A DNA stretch of 64,000 bases from Tetragonia tetragonoides (lineage: Eukaryota > Streptophyta > Magnoliopsida > Caryophyllales > Aizoaceae). The DNA lies in assembly GCA_038025085.1 (NCBI GenBank), contig CM076139.1, positions 21,159,307 to 21,223,306 of the forward strand. The letters are read 5' to 3'. The translations under genes were made by a program, and so were the position numbers. Within the stretch, counting starts at the first letter, position 1. Each line of letters starts with the position of its first letter. Under the pieces are notes generated by a model. That model was given only the letters and a program-made list of their open reading frames with translations. It was not told the DNA's origin and ran no database searches. This document shows, piece after piece, positions 23,094 through 35,418 of this stretch.

Positions 23094-24547
23094 TGATGAG
23101 TGCGTAATTAGAGCTATTTTCCATGTGATAAACGCACTCATTTGATTGGTTTCATGATAATTATATCGTTTCTTTATGAGATTTTATAATTATTTCGATA
23201 AGGATGATTACTTGGGGTATGTTTGTGTTTTGTTATGTTTTCAGGACATTTTGAGACCCCGAGGCTTGGTAGAGACTTTGGAGATGATTCGCAGCCGCTA
23301 TCGTCAAAGAAGAAGTCGAGAAACAGGTCTTAGAGAAACCCAAACAAGAAAAGAAGTGCAAAAACGAAGTTATAGGCAAAATTGCACTTGCACGACCATG
23401 CGAGTTTGGAGGCTAAACCTTGCATGAGCATGCAAGTAAGTCAGTGAGCTCAAGAAGGGTTGCACGACCATGCAAGTTTCCTTCACAAATTCTGCACGAC
23501 TATGCAAGCTGCCGGAAATCGAGAATGCAAGTCGTAACCTTTGCCATTCCAATGGATTTTCACCCTAATCTGTCTACATTCATTTTGGGGGTTATAAAAA
23601 AAGGAAGAACTCATCTATTTCAAATCATCTCTTAGCACCCCATTTTCTCTCTCATTGTTTACAAACACTTTTATGCTTTCTAGAATACAATCAAACACTA
23701 GCTTTATTTTGTAACTTGAAGATTGGAATTTGCACTTTCAAGTTTGTTCAAGTTCTTGATTATCTTCAATTGGAGCATCTTTTTGTATTTCATATCCCTA
23801 GTTTATCTTCCCATCTCTCTACTTCTTTTAGATAAATTTCAATTTAGTTTATGAATGTTCTTGATTTTGTTTTTGAATTCTAGTTCAATCATGCTTAATT
23901 TAGTTTTCACTGTTTGCTTGTTGTTCTTATTTATTATGAGTAGCTAAATTTCTCATCTAGGATTGATGTAGCCAAAGCTTGGTTCCTTGATGCCCTAATT
24001 TGTTTGATTAGCATGTTTTAGAATATTGTTGCGATCAATTGTTTGTGTGCTTATTTATTTATTAGATGACTAACTCATGTTCGAGAGAAACTTGTTACTG
24101 GTCGGAACTCAAACAATTGACAAGATTGCCTAATCACGAGAGTAGGTTAGAAAATCTTGGGATGCTTTGGAATTGTTATGATCTTAATGCTCTTGATTTA
24201 GCTTTATTGCATGAGAATAAGAATTTGGTTATTTTAAGTGTGTCTTTTGGCCGTCGAGAGAGGGTTTTTGGTGTCTTATAATTCCGTCATTGCTTATATG
24301 TTCGATTTTCCATGCTAGTTAGACTTATCGTTTGCATCAAGAAATTATAGTTGAGGTGAAGTAAATTCTAGACCTTTATTCTTGGTATTTTCATTATTAG
24401 ATTGTGTTCTTAGTTGATAATTACAAAAACTCCAACTTTTAATAGCTTAGCTTGTTGAATTTAAGAAAAACTAGTATTTGGAATCGATAACTCCTTGTGG
24501 TTCGATATTTTATTACGATGATATATCCGTGCACTTGCGGGCCTATG
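23094..24547 (+). mobile_element. LTR 3, right end of the tandem element
   Basis: Starts TGATGAGTGCGTAATTAGAG after the polypurine tract and can be followed to CACTTGCGGGCCTAT near 24546, where the expected CA end is replaced. It is clearly more diverged from LTR 1 and LTR 2, especially after 23,640. The small frames in it (23176-23635) are shadows. Confidence 0.8.
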
Positions 24548-24934
24548 GATACACTTAAAATAACAAAATTCCTAGCACCAAACAAATTCAATTGGTTATA
24601 ATAATGATTAGTGATTATAGGAATTGAATAGTTGATCTGGGAATTCCAATTTTTGTAACTCTGTAACCTTGGAACAAGGCATGGTTATCATGAACCATAA
24701 AGAAAACAAACCAGGCATATATGCTATACGAGTAGTTCTAATTTATACATAAAAAGTTCTAATTTGCTTTAGAATAAGAAATTTATTTTTCTAATTTTAT
24801 TATGGAGATTTGAAAAGATTATAACTGGGTTTTGTAAATTTATATATTTAATGGTTAAGATCACTTATATAAAGATCAACGGTTATCATGAACCTATTAA
24901 CTTCCAATAGTTGAGAATTATTTTAGACTTTTTG
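24548..24934. other. Spacer between the retroelement and the palindrome
   Basis: AT-rich, non-coding. TTATCATGAACC occurs twice (24,685 and 24,883 areas). Nothing assigned. Confidence 0.3.
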
Positions 24935-25302
24935 GGTATGAGTATTATCATCAAACCATATAAGTTGTACTCAACCATGAAATCTTGGGGGTACTATACT
25001 CACCCCCACTCAAAGAATGCAATGTCCTCGTTGCGCACAGGGCACTCTGCTAGCCCCAGAATCCTCCCTGCTAGGTGGCTGCCCTGGGATCTCCTGTCAA
25101 CAGGCGGAGCACACGGTCGCAGGGTTGCTCCACCTGTGGACAGGAAATCCCAGGGCAGCCACCTAGCAGGGAGTATTCTGGGGCTAACAGAGTGCCTTGT
25201 GCGCAACGAGGACGTTGCATTCTTTGAGTGAGGGTGAGTATAGTACCCCCAAGATTTCATGGTTGAGTACAACTTATATGGTTTGATGGTACTACTCATA
25301 CC
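24935..25302. repeat. 368-bp near-perfect palindrome (foldback)
   Basis: The left arm from GGTATGAGTATTATCATC (24935) pairs with the right arm ending GATGGTACTACTCATACC (25302). Pairing continues almost to the centre: CCTGTC/GACAGG near 25093 and 25139, then ACAGGCGGAGCA with TGCTCCACCTGT, leaving a loop of roughly 14 nt around 25112-25125. Arms are about 175 bp with scattered mismatches. The inner arms are GC-rich (CTAGGTGGCTGCCCTGGGAT and its complement). The right arm runs directly into a Cassandra 5S-like segment. Confidence 0.9.
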
Positions 25303-25495
25303 ACCAAGATGCATCTCCTTTTCAAGAAGCTTAAACCTAAGAAACTCCACAGTTAAGCGTGCTTGGTTGGGAGTAGGGGTATGCGAGTGAGGACAGAGCA
25401 TGCTGGAAAGGCTTGTGGTGGTTTGTGGGGTCAGTTCTCACCAATGAAAGCAGTTCCTGTTGGCACCAACGGCCCAATTGGCTCGGGGTGTTACA
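25303..25495 (+). mobile_element. Second Cassandra LTR piece with a truncated 5S-like region
   Basis: Plus-strand homologue of the Cassandra LTR at 13393. The 5S-like start CATACC lies at the palindrome's edge, then ACCAAGATGCATCTCC and AACTCCACAGTTAAGCGTGC. After GGGAGTAGGGG it jumps to TATGCGAGTGAGGAC, so the C-box part of the 5S region present in the first copy is deleted. It ends GGGGTGTTACA at 25495, matching the other LTR's end. Confidence 0.8.
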
Positions 25496-25859
25496 CTAAT
25501 GCTACAATAAGACAATCACATCCACGCACAAAAACAAAATTTCTGTGGAGGCCATGTTTCGCTACTGATCTTCCATTAACTCCTACACTGACTAAACCTT
25601 TGAAGCGACAATCTCGAATTTGAACTGCAAATAACCAATTTCTCCAACCAATAAAAAAAAACTCCACGCTAGTTCTAGAAGGAGTAAAAACGCCCTAGTA
25701 GTGCATGCTCTCTCCACACCTTTGCTATCTCACTAATCAGAACTATGAAGAAAAACAGGCTCAAGCATCTGTCTTTCTTGCCTTTTCCTATTACTCCTCT
25801 TCTTCCCTCACAATCTTGTCAATCCGCGACATCATAGTACGATCAGTTTCAGGGTAGGA
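25496..25859. other. Unassigned spacer
   Basis: No protein family recognised on either strand. May include the decayed 3' continuation of the neighbouring LINE. Confidence 0.25.
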
Positions 25860-27256
25860 AATCCCCATTTTTTTTCGTAAAGCTCAGAATGCTAAACGGA
25901 TTACTAGACTCTAGTTGGTTAGGAAGGTGAGAACTGCTAGATTCTCCACTAATTCTCTGGCCCATAACAATAGGCCATAAAGTCACAGAACCTCATCTTT
26001 TAATTGCTAGGACTCTCTTCCTTTTTTCCCTTCTCTTTCTCTTGACTACTTTTTTCTTGTGATGGGCCACAAGAAAATTCAATGGGATATCTTCCTCGTA
26101 AAGCATGCTTGTGCTAATAGAGTCAGCACTCACTTCTAGTTCTAGTTCTTGCACTTTATTCTGAATGGGCCTTGGACTTACAGAAACTTCCTGCACCTCC
26201 TCAGTTCTCTGTCTATAATCAATTAACACCCCTTTATCCACACTGGGCATGCCCCCATCTATATCTTTTTCTGCGCCTGACTCTTGAACATTGCCCTCAA
26301 CCTCTGAACCCTGGGAATTCTCACCCACCTACCTATTCACTTCAACTTCCTCTGGGAATGCTCTTCTCTTAAATTTTCATCTATTTCGTTTTCTTTTTGA
26401 ATCTTTTCCACAACTACCTTTGCCTCTTTAGCTGTGCCCTCAGTATTATGACTCTAATTGTTTATCTCAAAACTCCCCTCTTCATATGGCGATTGTTCCT
26501 CTCGTCTCTTGGGAGTGAACATCATTAATTGCATTTGAGAATTTTGCGGGACTTGAACCAACTTCCTCTAAAACTTCAGTCTCATTCATATAACCCTGAC
26601 ATCACCCTCATCACCCTCAGCTTGTTGTATCTCAATATTGACGTCACCGTTCTGGCCTTGTAGTTCTCCTTGGACATTATCTCCGGCGCCCTCCTGAACA
26701 TGGCTACCTTCAAAATCGGCATTGAGATCTGGATTTGGAACTTCCCACTCACTATCACTCTGGCCTAATGACTATGAATTATCATCTCCTTCAAGGACTG
26801 CATTTGAAACCCCTTTTAGTGACATGCACCCGTTTCTTTCCAATGAAAGGCTGAAAATCCTCCTATATAACAGATAATCTATGATGTTTTTTGTTGACTT
26901 TAAAATACATTTTATCTGAAATCTTGTATAAGCAAACTGTAATCACAAGGATTTTGCACTTTCCAAACGATTATAAATTTGTTGGGTCTCTGTCATAGCA
27001 TAGGACCTTGCCCCATACACACCCGATTCTTCTAATATTCGCCATTGTCCACGCATTGAGTGGTAATCCATAGACGGATATCCAGGTGGTTCTCCATTTC
27101 GTTGTTTGGAAATCACTCCACAATGTGTATTGGCTATACCAACCCTCCATCCAATCTCCATGCTCTGTTCTCATCAACTCCAGTTCTTCTTTGTTTCAAA
27201 CGTCAACAAATGAAGAAGACCCCCCATCAGTCAAACTTTGATTCCTCTTACACCAT
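25860..27256 (-). pseudogene. LINE ORF1, C-terminal part (DUF4283-like), separated by an LTR insertion
   Basis: Reading leftward from 27256 the frame gives GVRGIKV, then LLTFETKKNW, then EHGDWMEGWYSQYTLWSDFQ and WISVYGLPLNAWTMANIRRI. This is the DUF4283-type gag-like domain of plant L1 ORF1, including the signature GLPLNAWT. An acidic, Lys/Arg-rich linker follows, with an open frame 26328-25993 (ends KKKVVKRKRREKRKR). It continues the protein broken at 29079 on the other side of the solo LTR. Stops and frameshifts are frequent. No ORF2 was recognised downstream. Confidence 0.7.
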
Positions 27257-29073
27257 TAATGTGTCCCCCCTTTTTCAAGGCCCAATGGTGATAACCGATA
27301 ATGAACATAATGAATTGAATGTCAATGCTCGAAATACTTGTGCTTATTTGTGTCCCATTATCGATATTTCTTCCGGACCCTTCACATTTCCATACCATCA
27401 AATATCCCTTTTCATAAGCTTTTCAACGCCATCTCATTTGTCCCAAACGGATATCGGAGTCAAAAGTTATGATTTAATGAAGTTATGGGTTAAAAACGAT
27501 GCTCTCATACCCGCATATCACGGTTCAAGACTGATTTTTAGCCATGAAAGGATGAATTGGATTATGATCCCACTAGGCTTGTAATTCCCTTTGAATTAAC
27601 TTTCCAATGATGTATTATGGGCCAAAATCCCAATAGAAACGAAGGAGATACGATCCGATGATTGATTAATGCGCTGAAACAGACACCTTTCTAGTGTTTG
27701 GGCCATAACTCATAGGAAACTTGGGGTATATGAGCCCACAATATGTCAAAAGAAATTCCTTTGAACAAGAAACCAACACAACTAGAATCAGGCCAATCTG
27801 AGGTCAAACGAGCCTTCCAGCGGCGTTTTCGTGGGAGGGGAGATCCTGAAACTGGCCGCCGGGCCCAGCGGTAGCCGCCAGAGCCCATGCGGCATTGTCG
27901 AGGCCGCTGGAGCCCCAACGGTTCTTCGGGGGGGCGTTGGGCACCAATTTTGGCCCGAAAACCCTAATTTGACCTCCTTTTCGGCCCAATCCCTATAAAT
28001 ACCCTTCTAAACTCAGTATTACGGGGCCGAAACTCATTATTACGGGATTCAACTCAAGAAAACCCTAATCTCTCTCTCTCTCTCCTCTCTTCTATTCAAC
28101 CCTAGTCACATCAATCAAACCCATCTTCAAGCCCTAATCAAGAACAAGTCTCATCCCAAGTTCAAGTCCAATATCAAGAGCAATTGACATTCAATTCTAG
28201 TATAATCAAGGTTCCACCTGAGGGCTCATCTTTTCAACTCTTAGATCTATTTTCAAATCATGTTTTTTTTTATATTATGCTCATGGTTAATATTCTTTGC
28301 ATGTTTTAATTATTTTATTTAGTTTATCATATGTAGATTAATTTAATTATTGTTTTCATGATTATCATGCATAGGTTAGTTTAATTATTATCCTTACATG
28401 ATTTTCATTCTTTTTAGTTTAATTTCTTGTTTTCTTATATTTTATCATGTTTATTGTAAATATCATATTTTTGCATGTTTTGCATGATTAATCAATTCAA
28501 TTAGCATACTAACATGTAATTAGAGTTTATATCTTTTATTTTACTTCCATTGAAGTTACTAACTCGTTTATTCATGCAAATTGGCAATTGGCGCGTTAAG
28601 CTAGCACGGTAAGGTTGGGGGACATATTTCTATTATTTTGGTTGTGTTCTATTAGTCAAATCATGCAATTGGGTAATCATGTGCAAAGCGAAAACTTTAA
28701 TAATTTGGTTTGTTCAACCCACCTAGTTAATTTAGGATCTTGTACAACCGGATTATTTGGAACCTTCTTATGTGAATTAAGAATCAACATGGATAGGATT
28801 AGAAGAGGCCGTTATTACGGGCGATTTAGATGAGATTCGTTGCCTTTTCGTACCCACACCCCCCGAACTCAATCTTTGGCCTTTGGGGTTATATGAGTCA
28901 TAATTCTCAATAGGAATTGTGTGCACTTTGATGGTTTCTAATTGTTTCCTTAAAAATAGGTGGCGACTTCATTTGTTCAATAATGCAATAATCATGATCA
29001 ATAACAATCTCTTCTATTTAAAAACCTATAACATATTATTTCAATTAGGCGCCGAAAGACGAGGGTTCTTACA
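27257..29073 (+). mobile_element. Solo LTR (Tat/Ogre-like gypsy type) inserted in the LINE ORF1
   Basis: Flanked by ACCAT (27252-27256 and 29074-29078). Removing it and one ACCAT restores the LINE frame (..IIDG then VRGIKV). It contains a TATA box CCCTATAAATACCC (27989-28002) followed by an AAACCCTAA/CT-rich leader. The 3' end reads TAGGTGGCGACTTCATTTG then GGCGCCGAAAGACGAGGG and TTCTTACA, the style of Tat-lineage LTR ends. 1,817 bp without genes. The first bases (TAATGTG) are not a clean TG, so the left border may be off by 2-4 bp. Confidence 0.75.
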
Positions 29074-29078
29074 ACCAT

Positions 29079-30085
29079 CTATTATCATTTCAGCCTCAAT
29101 CACGTCGGTACGTGTTGCACTTTAGGCTATGCCTACCACACTTCTTTCCAACCATTCAAGGTTTTCCTCACTTTGCTCCCCCTCTAACAGTCCAACGGAA
29201 TCATCATCTTCCTTCAGTATACGAACTATTGCCTTGGCCTGTTCTACTTCTTCCCCTAGTGCTTCGATAGTTGCATTCATTTCCCCATCGGTTTCTGATG
29301 GTCTAGGGATTTCCACCAGTCTCTTCACACCCGATCTCAGTAACAAGTCACAATGGGTTCTTCCTGTTTGATTTCCAATCACCTGAGTTACAATTGGTGG
29401 AAGTGTCTTCTCCTCGGATCTTGTCATTCTCATTTTTTTCTACTGGTTGTTCACTTGTTACAGAATTCTTTTTGACCTCTCCTTGAGAATCCTTAATATT
29501 CTTCTGTGTTTCCTTTTCAGCTTCCTCATATCCCTGGTCAAGCTCATGGAGTTCTTTCTCTTTTTCCTTCTCTGTAATTTTGCCACCTATCATTCCCTTG
29601 TCAAGTGGTTTGTCTTCTTTTTCCTTTCGATCAAATCTCACCAACTGAACCCTAAGATTCGCGCCATCAAATCTCTTCCCATTCAACGTGCAAATAACCT
29701 TCAGGGCCTCAGCATTCGATTGGCAGCAAAGAAAAGCAAAGCGATGTCTTTTCCCGTACCTGAATGGGACAAAAACGTCTCTCACCTGACCAAAAGTCCA
29801 AAACATCTCTCGAACCTCCTTGTTATTGATATCCATTGGTAAATAATCAACAAAAAGAGTGGTGCCTTGATTATTTTCCATTACAACTCTGTTGTTCTGT
29901 TGAGCAGCGATGTTTTGACCCCTTGCATTCCTACCATTGTTAAATGTTTCCCTCCACACCCTATGAAACCTTCTCTCACCTGCTCTAGATTGGCGTCTCC
30001 AGTTTCTAACGACCCTCCAATACCCTTGGTTGCCATGGTCTTGCGGTTCAATCCAGTTTGGTGTTGAGAAGCGGTAGCATTGCAC
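29079..30085 (-). pseudogene. LINE ORF1, N-terminal RRM part (unit 1)
   Basis: ATG at 30085. The frame to 29348 (245 aa) has an RRM at about residues 75-150: RNP2-like LFVDYL, then EMFWTFGQVRDVFVP, RNP1-like RHRFAFLC, and GKRFDGANLRVQLVRFD. A charged Lys/Glu region follows. A frameshift near 29,430 moves to the frame 29433-29122 (GRTHCDLLLRSGVKRLVEI, then NLEWLERSVVGIA), after which the solo LTR interrupts. RRM plus DUF4283-like is the architecture of a plant L1 ORF1, an RNA-binding chaperone that coats LINE RNA; it is not a host splicing factor. A single base is missing in the FRYGKRH area relative to units 2 and 3 (WKLRYGKRH). Confidence 0.75.
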
Positions 30086-30090
30086 CTCCA

Positions 30091-31104
<1,014 letters not shown>

Positions 31105-31363
31105 TCATTGTATCTCCACATCCTTCTCAAGGTAACTAGGAGTATCAATATCATAACTCCCGTCACTTTTCTTGCGTTTAAATGATCTTTCACTCAGAAA
31201 CCGGACAATGCCACTTCTGGACCCTGATTCAGAACCAGCTCCATTGGTTGATCCGTTCCCACTGTTCTTCTTCGCCAAATTTTCCAACATGGATTTGGTA
31301 AGCATCTCAAAACGGCGTCTAAAATTTTGAAACCTTGAGATTAATTTCGTGATTCCTCGAAGC
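31105..31363 (-). pseudogene. Orphan copy of the terminal exon (exon 10) of the membrane-protein gene, unit 1
   Basis: The acceptor GATAG precedes GCTTCGAGGAATC and the frame encodes LRGITKLISRFQNFRRRFEM, then SMLENLAKKNSGNGS and ERSFKRKKSDGSYDID to the TGA at 31105-31107. 259 bp, open and in the same phase as the functional copy at 44183-44441. It differs by several residues (QN for PT, M for T, E for V). It is downstream of two other copies and linked to a frameshifted exon 9, so it is probably not used. Confidence 0.8.
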
Positions 31364-32047
31364 CTATCATTTGAACACAGATATTAGATTAATGAATATA
31401 GAATAAGATATACTTGGGATTACAGTTCTGTAGACAACTACAAAGTAGATACTTTAACCAACAAAAACACAAGCCAACATTAAGATTGCCCAAACTGGCA
31501 GTAATGTATTTCGCCTACAATGTGTAACTTAAACACCATTCTCTATTCTCAATCAAATAAAAAATTAAACAGCATATCTAAAGCTGTATATAGCCTTAAA
31601 TTTCACATGAAACCTTTAGTGACCATGCAATGGTGATGAACTATGCATCAACTCCCAACATGCAATATATACAGTAAACACCCATAAATTGACTATAAGC
31701 TAAAACACTCTTAAGCTCTTATTTTGGCTTGAATTGCATTCTGTTGCTCAAGATTCGAGTTCTGCCAAATCTATAACTTACCACACTTATAAGCTTGTGT
31801 TGATGACCTGTAGACATCTTCATTTGTTTTTACTTAATATTTTCTTGCAGTAGTTGGGGAGATTGATGTGCAGAAGTTGGGGCGCACAAATTCAGACCTC
31901 CAACAGACCAAGTGTCTATTGAGGTATCAAATCAAACCCCAAAAACTTCATTCAGATCTGTTCTGTGTCACATGTTAGAAACAGTCCTAAGTTAATGTTT
32001 TGAGCTCATTTTGTGAACAATTGAGATATTTCGGTTATAACAAATAT

Positions 32048-32067
32048 GGGGGGCGGGGGGGGGGGGA
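32048..32067 (+). repeat. G-rich tract, unit 1
   Basis: GGGGGGCGGGGGGGGGGGGG type run just left of the Mutator-like element; the longer G-runs in units 2 (38951-38980) and 3 (45750-45781) are broken by single T's. Confidence 0.85.
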
Positions 32068-32109
32068 ATTACTATAACAATAGAAATGTCATCAAATAAT
32101 ATTTTTTTT

Positions 32110-33123
32110 GGGAAAATCATATTGGTGCCCTTGTACTTATAGCTTGTTCAAGTGATGCCCAATGGTTTTTAAAAATCCAAGTGGTGCCCTTATATTATTT
32201 ATTTATCACTGTAACATCGTGCCCATCTTTATTAAACAGCGTTAAGTTCTCTAAGACCACCTCTGTTAAAAGTTTTCTTTAGCTTGCTTGCTTTGCTGGA
32301 TGCCTTCCATGGCCACACCAGCCTCTTCCCCTCCGCCTTTCTCTATTATGCTTTGCCAGCTTCCATGGCCACACCACCGGTCAACGAGACGGAGGTTGCT
32401 GGCGAGTAGGATGGTGGTGGTTTGGTGCCAAAATCCTTTCATATTTTTTTAGATCTAAACAAGAATCTCCCTCTCATATTTCACTCTCCATTCCAATCCC
32501 TCCATTGATGTTAAGTTAATGAAACTAACACTTGCAAACATCAAAATCCCTCTAATGATTTGTGAAAATTATTCCAGATTATGCCCAACTCGAATGAGAA
32601 GTCCTATCAAAAAAAACAAAAATCGTGAAGAGAGAAGGAGAGAGAAGATGGGAGGCAGTGAGTGGGGTTGGTGTTTTTGTTTTCCATACAAAACAATGGT
32701 GGTAAGTTGAAGCATGGAGATTTTATTTCATAGATTATGTAGAATAGGCTCAATTGTTTTCCTCAATTATGGATAAAAAGGGTGAGATGAGAGAGAAGAA
32801 GGGAGCAAGGGATCTTGGTTGTTGGGGCAGTTTAATGGTGGGCAATGGGCTGGTGGTGGACTTGGCGGCACTTGATCTCTTGCACAGACACACAGAGACA
32901 GAGAGGGAGGAGAGCTGAGGAGAGAGAAAGGGGTGAGTTAAGAGTGTGTATTGCAGGATTAATACAACTATTACTATAATTTAATAGGCGGTTTAACGAC
33001 TACTCAAAAACTGGGCACGTAAAAAAAATTACTAAAAGGAGAGGGGTACCATTTGGATTTTTGAAAATCATTGGGCACCACTTGAACAAGCTATAAATAC
33101 AAGGGCACCAATAGGATTTTCCC
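32110..33123. mobile_element. Mutator-like (MULE) non-autonomous element, unit 1
   Basis: Terminal inverted repeats of about 135 bp start GGGAAAATCATATTGGTGCC on the left and, reversed, GGGAAAATCCTATTGGTGCC on the right; both continue TTGT..TTATAGCTTGTTCAAG and GTGCCC words. Flanked by T-runs of 8 or more on both sides, compatible with a 9-bp TSD in poly-T. The interior (about 750 bp) has no transposase; it carries a GC-richer stretch (32,280-32,420) with a repeated TTCCATGGCCACACCA. It sits in the intron between exons 9 and 10 in each tandem unit. Confidence 0.75.
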
Positions 33124-33663
33124 TTTTTTTTTTTAAAATGAATCAAACACGCAATGGTAGGGAAAAAAAGGTTTTTAATTTCTCTCTTAAGAGGCAGCAA
33201 TAAACTTACCCTTAACGATTTCTATCTTATCCAAACAATCTCTGGCACCCCTTTGATGAAAATTAGGGAGTGTATTTTGCACATCGCAGAAACTTGTATG
33301 GACTTGGTCAATAGTATGGATCAATGGAAAAACTTTTGTAGGATCATTGGTGAGTTTTTACACAAAAGAAAAAAGAATGACTTCTAAAATTTTGAGGTAT
33401 GACTTAATATGTAAGATTAACTTTTAAAAATTTAGAGATGCCTTAAATAGTACTATCAATGACCTTTATTAAAAAAAAAGTGACATATTAAAAAGGCTAC
33501 CTAGTCCATACTATGGAGTATCGACAACTTGTCTTCAAGATTGACTCAAACTCAAGAAAAGAATATATTGCATATCATGAATCATTATTAGCATCAATTT
33601 TATAAAAACCTAAAGTGATCAAGGGACAAAGGGAGTATATGACAAGAAGAAAGATGCCACTAC

Positions 33664-33908
33664 CTTCGAGCCAATGCCTCAAGTTCTGCTTTTTTAGCAG
33701 CAGATTGAGGGGGATTTCCTGTGACAGATATCTGTAATCTCTTAGAATCTCCACTCAACAAGACCAATTTGCCAAAGTAATCCTCCTCCTCTGGGCGAGA
33801 GGTTTTCTTCTTTTTTCTGTTCTTTCAAGATCAGAAGTGGGTTCAAAAACCAATCAAAGAATGTCTCTTTCGGTCTATTCGTGCTAGTTATCTCAGTAAA
33901 GTTATCAC
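33664..33908 (-). pseudogene. Orphan, frameshifted copy of exon 9, unit 1
   Basis: Homologous to 47377-47620 but one base longer (245 against 244 bp): an extra G in CTCTGGGCGAGAGG shifts the frame inside ..NLSPEEED. The splice acceptor (TGCATAG before GTGATAAC) and donor (CGAAG before GTAGTG) remain. Evidence that this copy is under no coding constraint. Confidence 0.88.
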
Positions 33909-34002
33909 CTATGCACCAGAAAAATAAACATAAACCAGTAGCTTTCTAAATTCAAAACCAAAATCATGAACACAAACTCCTAAAAAAATTTATTAAGAAC
34001 AG

Positions 34003-35413
34003 TTGATTAATGCGCTGAAACAGACACCTTTCTAGTGTTTGGGCCATAACTCATAGGAAACTTGGGGTATATGAGCCCACAATATGTCAAAAGAAATTCC
34101 TTTGTACAAGAAACCAACACACCTAGAATCAGGCCAATCTGAGGTCAAACGAGCCTTCCAGCGGCGTTTTCGTGGGAGGGGAGATCGTGAAACTGGCCGT
34201 CGGGCCCAGCGGTAGCCGCCAGAGCCCATGCGGCATTGTCGAGGCCGCTAGAGCCCCAACGGTGCTCCGGGGGGGCGCTGAGCACCAATTTTGGCCCGAA
34301 AACCCTAATTTGACCTCCTTTTCGGCCCAATCCCTATAAATACCCCTCTAAACTCAGTATTAGGGGGCCGGAACTCATTATTACGGGATTCAACTCAAGA
34401 AAACCCTAATCTCTCTCTCTCTCCTCTCTTCTATTCAACCCTAGTCATATCAATCAAACCCATCTTCAAGCCCTAATCAAGAACAAGTCTCATCCCAAGT
34501 TCAAGTCCAATATCAAGAGCAATTGACATTCAATTCTAGTATAATCAAGGTTCCACCTAAGGGCTCATCTTTTCAACTCTTAAATCTATTTTCAAATCAT
34601 GTTTTATTTATATTACGATCATGGTTAATATTCTTTGCATGTTTTAATTATTTTATTTAGTTTATCATATGTAGATTAATTTAATTATTGTTTTCATGAT
34701 TATCATGCATAGGTTAGTTTAATTATTATCCTTACATGATTTTCATTCTTTTTAGTTTAATTTCTAGTTTTCTTATATTTTATCATGTTTATTGTAAATA
34801 TCATATTTTTGCATGTTTTGCATGATTAATCAATTCAATTAGCATACTAACATGTAATTAGAGTTTATATCTTTTATTTTACTTCCATTGAAGTTACTAA
34901 CTCGTTTATTCATGCAAATTGGCAATTGGCGCGTTAAGCTAGCACGGTAAGGTTGGGGGACATATTTCTATTATTTTGGTTGTGTTCTATTAATCAAATC
35001 ATGCAATTGGGTAATCATGTGCAAAGCAAAAACTTTAATAATTTGGTTTGTTCAACCCACCTAGTTAATTTAGGATCTTGTACGACCGGATTGTTTGGAA
35101 CCTTCTTATGTGAATTAAGAATCAACATGGATAGGATTAGAAGAGGCCGTTATTACGGGCGATTTAGATGAGATTCGTTTTGTCTTTTCGTACCCACACC
35201 CCCCGAACTCAATCTTTGACCTTTGGGGTTATATGAGTCATAATTCCCAATAGGAATTGTGTGCACTTTGATGGTTTCTAATTGTTTCCTTAAAAATAGG
35301 TGGCGACTTCATTTGTTCAATAATGCAATAATCATAATCAATATCAATCTCTTCTATTTAAAAACCTATAACATATTATTTCAATTAGGCGCCGAAAGAC
35401 GAGGGTTCTTACA
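34003..35413 (+). mobile_element. Solo-LTR fragment in unit 2
   Basis: Copy of 27662-29073, cut at its 5' side by the duplication join. Keeps the TATA box (CCCTATAAATACCC, about 34330) and the 3' end TTCTTACA before ACCAT. Confidence 0.88.
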
Positions 35414-35418
35414 ACCAT

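Noticed and set aside
24911..25401. Similar open frames on both strands (106 and 133 aa)
   Set aside because: They encode nearly the same peptide because the region is a palindrome. A structural artefact, not two genes.
33154..33387. 77-aa plus-strand frame in the exon 9-10 intron of each unit
   Set aside because: No recognised domain, antisense to the gene and adjacent to the Mutator-like element; probably chance.
34953..35171. 72-aa frame (MGDIFLLFWLCSI start) repeated in all three units
   Set aside because: It lies in the LTR U5-like part, has no family resemblance, and its conservation only reflects recent duplication.
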